DNA from: JAHIZC01 sp043813305
Lineage (GTDB): Bacteria > Omnitrophota > Gorgyraeia > Gygaellales > Profunditerraquicolaceae
Direction of reading: 5' to 3'
Assembly (NCBI GenBank): GCA_043813305.1
Contig: JBDRLC010000019.1
Coordinates: forward strand, 1 to 64,000
DNA length: 64,000 bases
Part shown: positions 22,846 to 30,562 of the stretch, piece by piece
Layout of the letters: each line of letters starts with the position of its first letter
Numbering within the stretch: position 1 is the stretch's first letter
Made by a program: the position numbers and the translations under genes
The notes under the pieces: generated by a model
Seen by the model: only the letters and a program-made list of their open reading frames with translations
Databases searched by the model: none
Told to the model about the DNA's origin: nothing

Positions 22846-24411
22846 ATGTCAATGAATATGGGGATGTGTGATAAATGCAGGAAGATTGTTCCGGTCACCC
22901 ATCACCAAAAAGATAATAAGGAGTATCTGCACAAGCATTGTCCTGATTGCGGCGAAGTAGAGACGCTGATCTCTAACGACGCAGTCCAATACCGACGCAA
23001 AAGAGAGTTTCTCTTTGAGCATAAATATCAGGGATGCCATATGTCCTGTCTTGACTGTATGCATAAGGTGCCAAACATCGTTTTTGTCGAGACCACCAAC
23101 CGCTGCAATATGAACTGCCCGATCTGCATTACCAATGTTCCCTCAATGGGTTTTCAGTTTGAGCCGCGGATGGAGTTTTTTGACCGGATATTTAAGTATT
23201 GTTCCCAGCTTGAGCATCCTCCTTCAATCCAGTTGTTCGGAGGTGAGCCCACAGTGCGTGAGGATATGTTTGAGATTATCGAGCTTGCAAAATCCTACGG
23301 CTTGATTGTACGTATTGCCACGAATGGCTTGAAAATAGCGGATAAGGCGTACGCTCAAAAGGTAATCGATAGCGGAGCCACTGTGCTGATCGCCTTTGAT
23401 GGCTTTAAAAAAGAGATGTATGCCGAGTTACGCGCGCATCCGGAGGCACTGGGATTCAAGCTCAAAGCATTAGAAAATCTTTCTGGGCATCAGAATGGAA
23501 AAGTAGTGTTGATGTCCGTAATTGATAAGCAGATTAACGGAGATGAAGTACCTGAATTTTTAAACTTCTGCGTCGATAAGCCGCATATCCGGGGGATTTA
23601 TTTTATGCCTCTGACCCATGTCTGGTCAAAAGAGAAGCTAAACTATCAACCGGAGCGGACCACGAAGGAAGATATCGAAAATTTTGTAGATCAGGCAGTC
23701 GGCGGTGGTGCGGAATTTGTCCCGATGGGTTCTTTTGAATTGAATAATATCCAGAAAGTATTAGGGAATGAGGTCATCACCTTTGCCGGCGTGCATGCAA
23801 ATTGTGAAAGCATTACTTATCTTATACCTATAGGGGATAAATTTATTCCCGTATCCCGCTTCTTGAAACACGGTTTTGTTTCCTCAGTGAGAGACCTTAG
23901 AGAGCTAGACAAGAGAGTAGCGCGCTCTATCAGCAAGAAACCGGCGGGAACCTGGTTGAAGACCTGGGTGCGTATAGAACTAGCCAAAGTTTATCTTAAG
24001 CACTGGAATTTCTCCGCAATGGTCGGCGCAAAAGGCTTCACTGCTTTTATGCGCTGGATGCGTATTTTAGTAAAGTTGCTGATGCAGAGGCCGTTTCTGG
24101 AGGTTATACGCGAGGAGACGGTTTTTAAACATCCCAATGTGATATTAGAGATTATCATCCTTCCCTTTGAGGATGATTATACGCTTGAGAGTGAACGTTT
24201 ACGTTTATGTGCGTCTTGTTTTTGCTATGTCGATGTAGGAACCGATACAGTAAAATCTATTCCCTTCTGCATCTGGGAGAAGTATAAAACAGTGGTGATG
24301 AAAGATGTTGCAGAGAAGTATAATAAAGAAGGGTATAATCAGGGGTTATCACGCGCAAAACAAAACCGGCAGGAAGGAAAGAAAGATCGAGAGGGCGCAG
24401 TTTTTTCATAA
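22846..24411 (+). CDS. Radical SAM protein, Tes/MJ0619-like architecture (paralog 2)
   Basis: A 521-aa paralog of the gene before it, aligned along the whole length. It has CDKCRK/CPDCG ribbon cysteines, a GCHMSCLDC cluster, the TTNRCNMNCPICIT SAM cluster, QLFGGEPTVREDM and the C-terminal RLCASCF and SIPFCIW cysteines. A GAGGGGAG site precedes ATG 22846. The extra C-terminal tail is basic and polar (residues about 500-521). Two similar enzymes side by side may act on successive positions of one substrate or as a heterodimer. It shares operon spacing (16 nt) with paralog 1. Confidence 0.85.
   Translation: MSMNMGMCDKCRKIVPVTHHQKDNKEYLHKHCPDCGEVETLISNDAVQYRRKREFLFEHKYQGCHMSCLDCMHKVPNIVFVETTNRCNMNCPICITNVPSMGFQFEPRMEFFDRIFKYCSQLEHPPSIQLFGGEPTVREDMFEIIELAKSYGLIVRIATNGLKIADKAYAQKVIDSGATVLIAFDGFKKEMYAELRAHPEALGFKLKALENLSGHQNGKVVLMSVIDKQINGDEVPEFLNFCVDKPHIRGIYFMPLTHVWSKEKLNYQPERTTKEDIENFVDQAVGGGAEFVPMGSFELNNIQKVLGNEVITFAGVHANCESITYLIPIGDKFIPVSRFLKHGFVSSVRDLRELDKRVARSISKKPAGTWLKTWVRIELAKVYLKHWNFSAMVGAKGFTAFMRWMRILVKLLMQRPFLEVIREETVFKHPNVILEIIILPFEDDYTLESERLRLCASCFCYVDVGTDTVKSIPFCIWEKYKTVVMKDVAEKYNKEGYNQGLSRAKQNRQEGKKDREGAVFS
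23092..23192 (+). repeat. 101-bp tract identical to 21546-21646 (copy 2)
   Basis: This is the second copy of the identical tract across the radical SAM cluster motif. The sharp edges between identical and diverged sequence suggest recent gene conversion. Confidence 0.9.
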
Positions 24412-24413
24412 CC

Positions 24414-24956
24414 ATGAGATTGTTTATTAGTCCGAAAAGATTATTTATTATATTACTGCTTTGCCTATTATTCTTTGGGTATAATCTTGGCTATGCCGGA
24501 GGGGATGCCCTGATGTATTCTCATGCAGTAAAGGCAGCAAAAGCAGGAAACCTTAGCGCAGCCTTTATGTATTTTCACTCGTTAATGAATAGCAACCCCG
24601 ATTCGAAGTATAGGGCTGAGGCATTATTTGCAATTGGCGAGTATTATTTCCTGATCGCTAATTCTTACGACGCCTTTATCAGCTTCGCTGATTTCGTCAA
24701 TGAATTTCCCGATTCCCAAGGAAAGGTTTTCGCTCTGGTTTATCTATTAAAGATTGCAGAGAAGATAGATAAAACATCTATTGCCCAAGGCCTGGAAAAA
24801 GATATAGTGACTTTTAAGCGGCTGCTCTTTCTCTTCAAAGATTACAAAGAATACGAATATCTTTCACCCTTGCATAGAGAGCATAAGCTGGTATATTTTA
24901 TCGATAAAGTAGAAGCTTACGTAAACGGTGAGCTCTTTGCTCAGATACCTTATTAA
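24414..24956 (+). CDS. Hypothetical envelope protein with TPR-like helices
   Basis: A 180-aa protein with a long hydrophobic signal (LFIILLLCLLFFGYNLGYA, residues about 11-29) and a helical mature part. The segment YSHAVKAAKAGNLSAAFMYF then HSLMNSNPDSKYRAEALFAIGEY reads like one and a half tetratricopeptide repeats, similar to the YbgF/BamD type of periplasmic helical protein. Its 3' end overlaps the next gene by 29 nt, which implies coupled translation with the AsmA-like protein. No catalytic motif is seen. Confidence 0.6.
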   Translation: MRLFISPKRLFIILLLCLLFFGYNLGYAGGDALMYSHAVKAAKAGNLSAAFMYFHSLMNSNPDSKYRAEALFAIGEYYFLIANSYDAFISFADFVNEFPDSQGKVFALVYLLKIAEKIDKTSIAQGLEKDIVTFKRLLFLFKDYKEYEYLSPLHREHKLVYFIDKVEAYVNGELFAQIPY

Positions 24957-26916
24957 ATTAAAGTTCCTATTTTTAATTTTCATTTTAATAATTCTTCTCG
25001 CTACTGTAGCCTGTAACACCTTTCTCTTTATATCCAAACCCACAATAACCAAATCACTGAATAAGTATTTTAGCCAAAGCATCTCAGTAGAGAATGCTAT
25101 ATTTGTACCCCCCAATTTTATTTTCTTAAAGAACATCTCTGTATCCGAAGCAGTTAGCCATGAAGATACGCAGTTATCTTTTATCCCAACGATTTTCATA
25201 GAGCTGTCTTTATCAAAGCTGATCTTTGAAAAAACCTTAACATTTTCTGCCGTAAGTTTATATAATCCCAAAATGCAGTACGCTGCTTTTTGTAACTTTA
25301 TTAAGGAAAACTACAGAGAAATAATCGATTTTATTCGTAGCTTACCGCAAGAGGATTTCAAATTTCATATTAATCAGGCGCGTCTAGATTTAGATCATAA
25401 AGATGCAGAATCCGCAAGTATTTTAGCTGATTTTTACCTGAATATTAAAGACCGCTTTATGCTTGGTTCCGGGTCGATTAAAAAGGGGGCAACCCTTAAT
25501 TACAAATTCGGCGGCAGCTTATTAGGGGAGAGTTTCTTTTTAGAGAATTTAGAGCTGACCGCAGACAATCTTTATTCACGATTATCAGGAGAAATTAAGC
25601 AGGACTCTTTGAAAATAGACGGCCTTGCCTTTATAGATACATTATCCCAAAAGCAACCAGAAAAGAAAAGCGATGACAAGGCGATTGAAAAAATTTCCTC
25701 TTTCTTAAGGCGCACCGAGGCATACCCGGATGCTGCTTTCTTCTCGCAAGCCGACCTGAAGATTTTCGATATAGATTGCCAGATCAGTTTTTTATTTCCG
25801 CAAGTGAAAATAGAAAAGTTATTTTTTTCTCTAAATAAAATGCCTTTTGGCTTAAAAGGTGATTTTGTGTTTTCTCAGCCGCTCTCGCTGAATTTAATAT
25901 TCTCATCATACCCGGGGAAAATTGACGATCTTTCGGAAGAAGATATTAAGAAACTAGATTTAAGCATACAGGGGAGTTTAGAGGAGTCGGTATTCAATGG
26001 CGATAGTTTTTTTAGCCTTAACTTTGTGAAAAAGAAGAATATCCGGACGCCTCTAGAAAAAGTAGAACTTGGTCTGAAGGATTTAGCTTTGGATTTTTCC
26101 AGATATCCTCAGCCAACGATGAGTGCAGGAGAGGTAGATTTATTATGCCGGACCGAGAGCAACAGTTACAAATTATTTTTACAAGACCTGCTGGTAGCTC
26201 TGGATTTAAGAGACGCAGGTCTTAAATCATTCGAATTGGACTCTTCCTTCTACGATGGTAGTTTAACCGGCGACGGCAAGATTGATATCAAGAGATTCCC
26301 TCCGAGGATTAATTCTAGCCTTATGATAGAGAATGCCAGCGCCCATAAGTTAGATCAGTTGTTGAAATATTTTGCTAAAGTTGATGGTAAGATGGCCAGT
26401 TCGATGACCTTTAGTAATTATCCCGGGTTAGGTTTAAATGGCTCTGTAAATATCCGGGGCGGATATCTGAATAAGATGGACTTTTTTGAATGGCTCTCAG
26501 GCTTTTTTGACCTGCCGTCATTAAGCGTTGTGGATTTTAGAGATGCCCGCTTTAACTTTTCTATAGATTCCAAGGGCGTTAGTATGCAGGATTTAGCCTT
26601 AGATGCCAAAGATGTAAATTTGAACGGTTATTTTAGTATCGCTGAAAATGGACTAGTTGCCAGCAAGCTTTCTCTGGTCCTCACAAAAGATTTGATGGAG
26701 GAGTCCTCCAAACTTACTCCGCTGTTGAATATATTAAGAAGAGAGGATTTTAAATCTCTTACCTTTGATTTTCAGCTCTCCGGTAATTTCGAATCAATGA
26801 ACTTTCAGTGGTTAAGATCAGAGCTCAAAAGTAAATTGCAGCATCTGATTCCAGACTTTATTGAGAGGAAACTTCAAAGAAATATCGAAAGCGCCATCGA
26901 ATCCATCTCCCCATAA
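24928..26916 (+). CDS. AsmA-like envelope protein
   Basis: A 662-aa protein with one N-terminal transmembrane anchor (FLFLIFILIILLATVACNTF) and a long beta-rich periplasmic body. It fits the AsmA/DUF748/TamB-like group, with KYFSQSISVENAIFVPPNFI near the start and an AsmA-like C-terminal region (residues about 510-640, LNGSVNIRGGYLNKMDFFEW). Such proteins are thought to bridge inner and outer membranes and move or regulate phospholipids. The start is GTG 24928 inside the previous gene; no better start is seen. Assignment is by architecture rather than by a strong motif. Confidence 0.6.
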   Translation: MSSLLRYLIKLKFLFLIFILIILLATVACNTFLFISKPTITKSLNKYFSQSISVENAIFVPPNFIFLKNISVSEAVSHEDTQLSFIPTIFIELSLSKLIFEKTLTFSAVSLYNPKMQYAAFCNFIKENYREIIDFIRSLPQEDFKFHINQARLDLDHKDAESASILADFYLNIKDRFMLGSGSIKKGATLNYKFGGSLLGESFFLENLELTADNLYSRLSGEIKQDSLKIDGLAFIDTLSQKQPEKKSDDKAIEKISSFLRRTEAYPDAAFFSQADLKIFDIDCQISFLFPQVKIEKLFFSLNKMPFGLKGDFVFSQPLSLNLIFSSYPGKIDDLSEEDIKKLDLSIQGSLEESVFNGDSFFSLNFVKKKNIRTPLEKVELGLKDLALDFSRYPQPTMSAGEVDLLCRTESNSYKLFLQDLLVALDLRDAGLKSFELDSSFYDGSLTGDGKIDIKRFPPRINSSLMIENASAHKLDQLLKYFAKVDGKMASSMTFSNYPGLGLNGSVNIRGGYLNKMDFFEWLSGFFDLPSLSVVDFRDARFNFSIDSKGVSMQDLALDAKDVNLNGYFSIAENGLVASKLSLVLTKDLMEESSKLTPLLNILRREDFKSLTFDFQLSGNFESMNFQWLRSELKSKLQHLIPDFIERKLQRNIESAIESISP

Positions 26917-26969
26917 CTATAGTACCGGTTCTAATGTTGAAGCTAGCAGTGTTCCTTTCAAATGCGTAT

Positions 26970-28484
26970 ATGCAGAAGAGTCTATTAATCTGCTTGATAA
27001 GCGTATTTTTCCTCACTACTTGTTGTTTTGCCGAGGCTCTATTAGAGACAAAAGGCTTTGTCTTATCTATGGATACCTATTTAAGGAATGATCTTGTTAG
27101 CTTCAAAAATGTAGTGGATTTAGATAGCGCAAATAGTAATGATTCCACAACTTATTTCGGCATAGATTACAGCTTTGCGTTTGATCTTAAATTTAATCAT
27201 CAGGGGCCTGAATTTTATATAAAAATGGAAAGAAACGGGCCTTATGATTATGACGCGCCTCTATTTGTCGGTAATAGATTAGTCACTTCCGGAGGCGTTA
27301 TTAAAGAATATCGCAATGAAGAAATCTTGCCTAACCTAGAGGAATGCTGGTTAGATTTTCCCTTATCTAACGAAAAACGTTTTAAATTCGGCCTTTACAC
27401 ATACGCAATTGGGAATGGTTTTAGTTTAAACGGAGGTTTTGAAGAAATAGGCTTCACTCTTTATAAAGAAAGCGATGATTTGTCTTGGCACCTGCGTTAT
27501 ACCCGACCCGATATACATAATAAAAACCATTTAGGCCCTAGGATCAGACAGGATGCAGAGCAGGGTATTGATTATGAGCCCGGCGCAGCTAATTTTTTAT
27601 CTTTTGATATTAAGCTTGAATCAGAAAAAAGTGTCTTTCAGCCTTACGTTGGGGTTTTAGCGGATTACACCTCATCAGGGAAAAGAGATAATCAATTTAG
27701 TGCGCCTATTGAAAGGGATATCTTAGGGACAGTTGGTTTTGCCTGGCAATGGGCAGGAGATAGTTTAACTTTTGACTTTGAGGCTGCGCGCAATTTTGGC
27801 AGAGCTAAAAGCTCAAGCTCAGAGTATGAAGATATTTATCATTCTGGATATTTAATATATTCAGGATTAGAATATACTTTAGACAAAATTGCCCCGTCGA
27901 TAAAATGTTTGGTTGCTTCCGGGAACAAAGTGCCGCTTGATGCAGCTCTTAACCAGGACGAAACCCTGAACAGCACAAAAAACAGAGGGTTTAATTATTT
28001 TTCTCCCTTAAATAATAATCTCGGAGATTCGGTTTGTAGTAGTAACGCAGATATGCTTCCGATTGTAGCTATGGGAGGAGGCTACGGATTGAATTACGGA
28101 GTACCTCGCCCCGGCACCTGTGCAGCGGGTGATTTCGAAAATATGATTATGCCATCAATAGGAGCAGATTTTCAAATAACAGAAAAATTATCCTTTAGCC
28201 TTTTTGGTTATTATCTCAGCTCTTTTGAAAAAGCTGTTGGCACTCTAAATGGCCAAGCAAAACGTCTATCAAGAGACTTAGGTAAAGAGATAGATATATT
28301 AATTGATTATCAGCTAAGTCGGAATATTTTAATAAGTTTCCTGGGCGGGTATTTTATTCCGGGTAGATACTATAGAGAAGCACGAGATGATACTGACGGG
28401 AGTTTGTTTAGTCCGTATCTGCGCGGTGATCAGCAAGCAGACAATGCCTACCAAATAGAGCTAGCCGTAGAATTTCAGTTTTAA
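26970..28484 (+). CDS. Outer-membrane beta-barrel protein
   Basis: A protein of about 504 aa starting MQKSLLICLISVFFLTTCCF, a good signal peptide. An ATG at 26934 is also in frame but would add 12 residues before the signal, and neither start has a clear Shine-Dalgarno site. The body alternates short amphipathic strands with Gly/Asn/Asp turns and ends ..IELAVEFQF with a terminal Phe, the usual barrel-assembly signal. It resembles the alginate-export/porin-like barrels of about 16-18 strands (LEECWLDFPLSNEKRFKFGL; GRYYREARDDTDG near the end). The substrate is unknown. It closes the group that starts at 24414. Confidence 0.65.
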   Translation: MQKSLLICLISVFFLTTCCFAEALLETKGFVLSMDTYLRNDLVSFKNVVDLDSANSNDSTTYFGIDYSFAFDLKFNHQGPEFYIKMERNGPYDYDAPLFVGNRLVTSGGVIKEYRNEEILPNLEECWLDFPLSNEKRFKFGLYTYAIGNGFSLNGGFEEIGFTLYKESDDLSWHLRYTRPDIHNKNHLGPRIRQDAEQGIDYEPGAANFLSFDIKLESEKSVFQPYVGVLADYTSSGKRDNQFSAPIERDILGTVGFAWQWAGDSLTFDFEAARNFGRAKSSSSEYEDIYHSGYLIYSGLEYTLDKIAPSIKCLVASGNKVPLDAALNQDETLNSTKNRGFNYFSPLNNNLGDSVCSSNADMLPIVAMGGGYGLNYGVPRPGTCAAGDFENMIMPSIGADFQITEKLSFSLFGYYLSSFEKAVGTLNGQAKRLSRDLGKEIDILIDYQLSRNILISFLGGYFIPGRYYREARDDTDGSLFSPYLRGDQQADNAYQIELAVEFQF

Positions 28485-28513
28485 ACCCAAACTAATAAAT
28501 TGACGTAATATTG

Positions 28514-28550
28514 GCCGGTTCAGCTTCATTGCGGGAACCGGCATTTCTTT
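28514..28550 (+). terminator. Rho-independent-like terminator after the beta-barrel gene
   Basis: GCCGGTTC (28514-28521) pairs with GAACCGGC (28535-28542) and is followed by ATTTCTTT. It lies 30 nt after the stop codon and separates the envelope group from the secretin locus. Confidence 0.7.
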
Positions 28551-28763
28551 AGGCGGAGGAACGGAATCAAGGCATAGTGTTTAAAAAAATAAACAAAACG
28601 TAACTTTTAAAGAAGAATTAATTTAATTGGAATAAAAGTCATTGGAATGTAAGAAGTTATGAGATTATGGACAAAAGGTTTAAAATAGAAATCAAAAATT
28701 TCTGAGTAAATCAACTCCCGACGGCAAAAACAGTGACTTTTAGGAAAAAAGCCGAAAAAGTAC
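28551..28763 (+). other. AT-rich intergenic stretch, no feature recognised
   Basis: This is the main part of the only gap above 300 nt (28485-28858). I see no ORF, no tRNA and no riboswitch consensus. It may hold upstream regulatory DNA for the MerR-like gene. Confidence 0.5.
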
Positions 28764-28792
28764 TTGACAAAACTTATAATTTAACTTATTAT
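28764..28792 (+). promoter_or_regulatory. Near-consensus promoter of the MerR-secretin locus
   Basis: TTGACA (28764-28769), a 17-nt spacer and TATTAT (28787-28792). It is the strongest promoter-like sequence in this half of the window and points into the MerR-like gene. Confidence 0.8.
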
Positions 28793-28806
28793 TTAATATT
28801 AAGTTA
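28782..28806 (+). promoter_or_regulatory. Candidate operator overlapping the -10 box
   Basis: TAACTTA (28782-28788) and TAAGTTA (28800-28806) form a perfect inverted repeat spaced by 11 nt. A further AACTTATAAT lies within the spacer at 28771-28780. The position suggests autoregulation by the MerR-like protein, by inference. Confidence 0.5.
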
Positions 28807-28858
28807 TAGTAAGTACAATAAGTAGTTGAACGAGGTCATTAATTTTAAAGGAGGAAAG

Positions 28859-29089
28859 ATGAATAGGGGATTAATTTCAACGCAGGAGATTGTCAGGCGT
28901 TATAAACTTTCTTACCAAACCGTGAATTATTATACTAATCTTGGTTTACTTACGGTAAGAAAACGAGACGGCAACGCGCGCTTCTATAAAGCGGGTGAGG
29001 TGCGTGCTTGTTTAAGTAATATCGCTAAACTAAAGAACCGCGGCTATTCGTTAAAACTGATCAGAGAATTAACCAGGAAGCCGGTATGA
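28859..29089 (+). CDS. Small MerR-type HTH regulator
   Basis: A 76-aa protein that is essentially one winged-helix MerR domain: ISTQEIVRRYKLSYQTVNYY (recognition helix), TNLGLLTVRKRDGNARFYK (wing) and VRACLSNIAKLKNRGYSLKL (second helix pair). It lacks an effector domain and long dimerisation helix, so it may act as an antirepressor/excisionase-like DNA binder. The start is ATG 28859 with AAAGGAGG upstream; a TTG at 28826 lies before that site and is rejected. It overlaps the ExeA-like gene by 4 nt (ATGA), which makes it the first gene of the locus. Confidence 0.8.
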   Translation: MNRGLISTQEIVRRYKLSYQTVNYYTNLGLLTVRKRDGNARFYKAGEVRACLSNIAKLKNRGYSLKLIRELTRKPV

Positions 29090-29910
29090 GCTATTATGCT
29101 GTATTAGGATTAAATAAGGAACCTTTTTCTTCGAGCCCGGACCCGGAGTTTTTTTACGATTCTTATGAGCATCGCGCGGCTTTGATGAGGTTGCTTGTGG
29201 AGATCCGCTTAAGGCGCGGATTAAGCTTGATCTTAGGGGATGTTGGTACAGGGAAAACTACCCTTTCAAGGAAACTTTTTCAGATGTTAAAGGTGCGGCC
29301 GGATATCTTATTTTATATGATCATGGATCCCACTGCGGCCAGTGAGGAATTATTTTTGGAATCTTTAATCAGGACATTTAATATTCCTGAAGTGGTAAAA
29401 GAGGGTTCGGGTATCCTGGACTATAAAGAAGCGATCAAGAAATTTCTCTTCCAGAAGGGCGTTGAGGAGAACAAAACCATTGTTTTGGTGGTGGACGAAG
29501 CCCAAAAGCTTAATCCTGAATCTTTAGAAGTATTGCGCGTTCTTTTGAATTACGAAACCAACGAATATAAATTGCTGCAGTTAGTTTTATTCTCTCAGAT
29601 GGAATTATTACCGATTATTAAGGAGATAAAGAATTTTTACGACCGGATCATCCTGAAATATGTGCTGAATCCTTTCGATGAGAAAGAGACCAGGGATATG
29701 ATCGACTTCCGGCTTAAGCATGCAGGATTTACCTCTGATTTAAAACTTTTTACAGATGAGGCGATCAGTGAGATCTATCATTATAGCCAGGGTTATCCGC
29801 GCAGAATCAACTGGGTTTGCCACAATGCCCTGCGCACCCTATTGGCAGAGGATAAGGCGGTAGTAGATCTTTTTTTAATCCGGGAGTTAATCACAAAGAG
29901 CGTAATATAG
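29086..29910 (+). CDS. ExeA/GspA-like AAA+ ATPase
   Basis: A 274-aa cytoplasmic ATPase. The N-terminal MSYYAVLGLNKEPFSSSPDP then EFFY is the ExeA-family opening. Walker A is GDVGTGKTTLSR (residues about 51-62), Walker B is IVLVVDEAQKL, and an arginine-rich sensor region follows (YSQGYPRRINWVCHNAL). ExeA with ExeB inserts and organises secretins across peptidoglycan in Aeromonas. This protein lacks the C-terminal peptidoglycan-binding domain and transmembrane helix of ExeA, so it is an ATPase-only form. It is followed by a GspC-like gene and two secretins, which fits a role in secretin assembly. Confidence 0.85.
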   Translation: MSYYAVLGLNKEPFSSSPDPEFFYDSYEHRAALMRLLVEIRLRRGLSLILGDVGTGKTTLSRKLFQMLKVRPDILFYMIMDPTAASEELFLESLIRTFNIPEVVKEGSGILDYKEAIKKFLFQKGVEENKTIVLVVDEAQKLNPESLEVLRVLLNYETNEYKLLQLVLFSQMELLPIIKEIKNFYDRIILKYVLNPFDEKETRDMIDFRLKHAGFTSDLKLFTDEAISEIYHYSQGYPRRINWVCHNALRTLLAEDKAVVDLFLIRELITKSVI

Positions 29911-29917
29911 TTAAGAG

Positions 29918-30553
29918 ATGGATAATAAAGACCAGGCTACTTCAGATGAAAAACTTTTAAAAATAATTGAAGGGAGTTCCGGAAGGAAGCCGGTTACAAA
30001 GTTCGGGATCAAGACAAAAGCCAAAGGGATAAAGCTGCCATCGTTTAATTTAAAATTTAGCCCGCAACAGCTTACCCTGTTTAATATAAACAAAGGGTTG
30101 TTTATTATCAGCGGGTTACTGACCGCACTTTTTATTTATATGACTATTAACGGCTCAAGGATGATCAACGCGGAAGTTACAACCCATTCTTCAGATGCCA
30201 CTGATGGTGTTGCTAAGTTCATCATGCGGGATTCAGAGAGATTCCTCGGCCTGGAGGAGTATCTTAATCAGATCAGCAGGCGTAATATGTTTCAGAAATT
30301 CGACATCATTACTAAAGATGGAGGCGTTGAGCCGGAGATTGTTGATGAAATTAAAAATTATACCCTGGTGGGGATTTTCTGGTCTAAGGATCCTGAGGTG
30401 ATGATGGAAAGTGCAAGCGAAGGAAGAACCTATCTCTTAAAGAGAGGGGACATTTTTGGCGAGCAGCGATTTAAGATAAAAGAGATTACGCGTACTTCTA
30501 TTGTGGTAGAATTTGAGTCAAATGGCCAGATTACGCAACATGAAATCAGGTAA
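29918..30553 (+). CDS. GspC/PilP-like inner-membrane protein
   Basis: A 211-aa bitopic protein. It has a cytoplasmic N terminus of about 55 residues, one transmembrane helix (LFIISGLLTALFIYMTI, residues about 64-80) and a periplasmic domain. The domain contains SRRNMFQKFD, then NYTLVGIFWSKDPEVMMESA and YLLKRGDIFGEQRFKIKEI, the layout of the GspC homology region (..ALVGIV......ALI....G.....G..I..I), which contacts the secretin N0 domain. There is no PDZ domain. It lies between the ExeA-like ATPase and the first secretin and probably links the inner membrane to the secretin. Confidence 0.7.
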   Translation: MDNKDQATSDEKLLKIIEGSSGRKPVTKFGIKTKAKGIKLPSFNLKFSPQQLTLFNINKGLFIISGLLTALFIYMTINGSRMINAEVTTHSSDATDGVAKFIMRDSERFLGLEEYLNQISRRNMFQKFDIITKDGGVEPEIVDEIKNYTLVGIFWSKDPEVMMESASEGRTYLLKRGDIFGEQRFKIKEITRTSIVVEFESNGQITQHEIR

Positions 30554-30562
30554 TTTATAAAA

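Noticed and set aside
28551..28763. c-di-GMP or other riboswitch upstream of the MerR gene
   Set aside because: I checked the sequence for known consensus cores by eye and found none.
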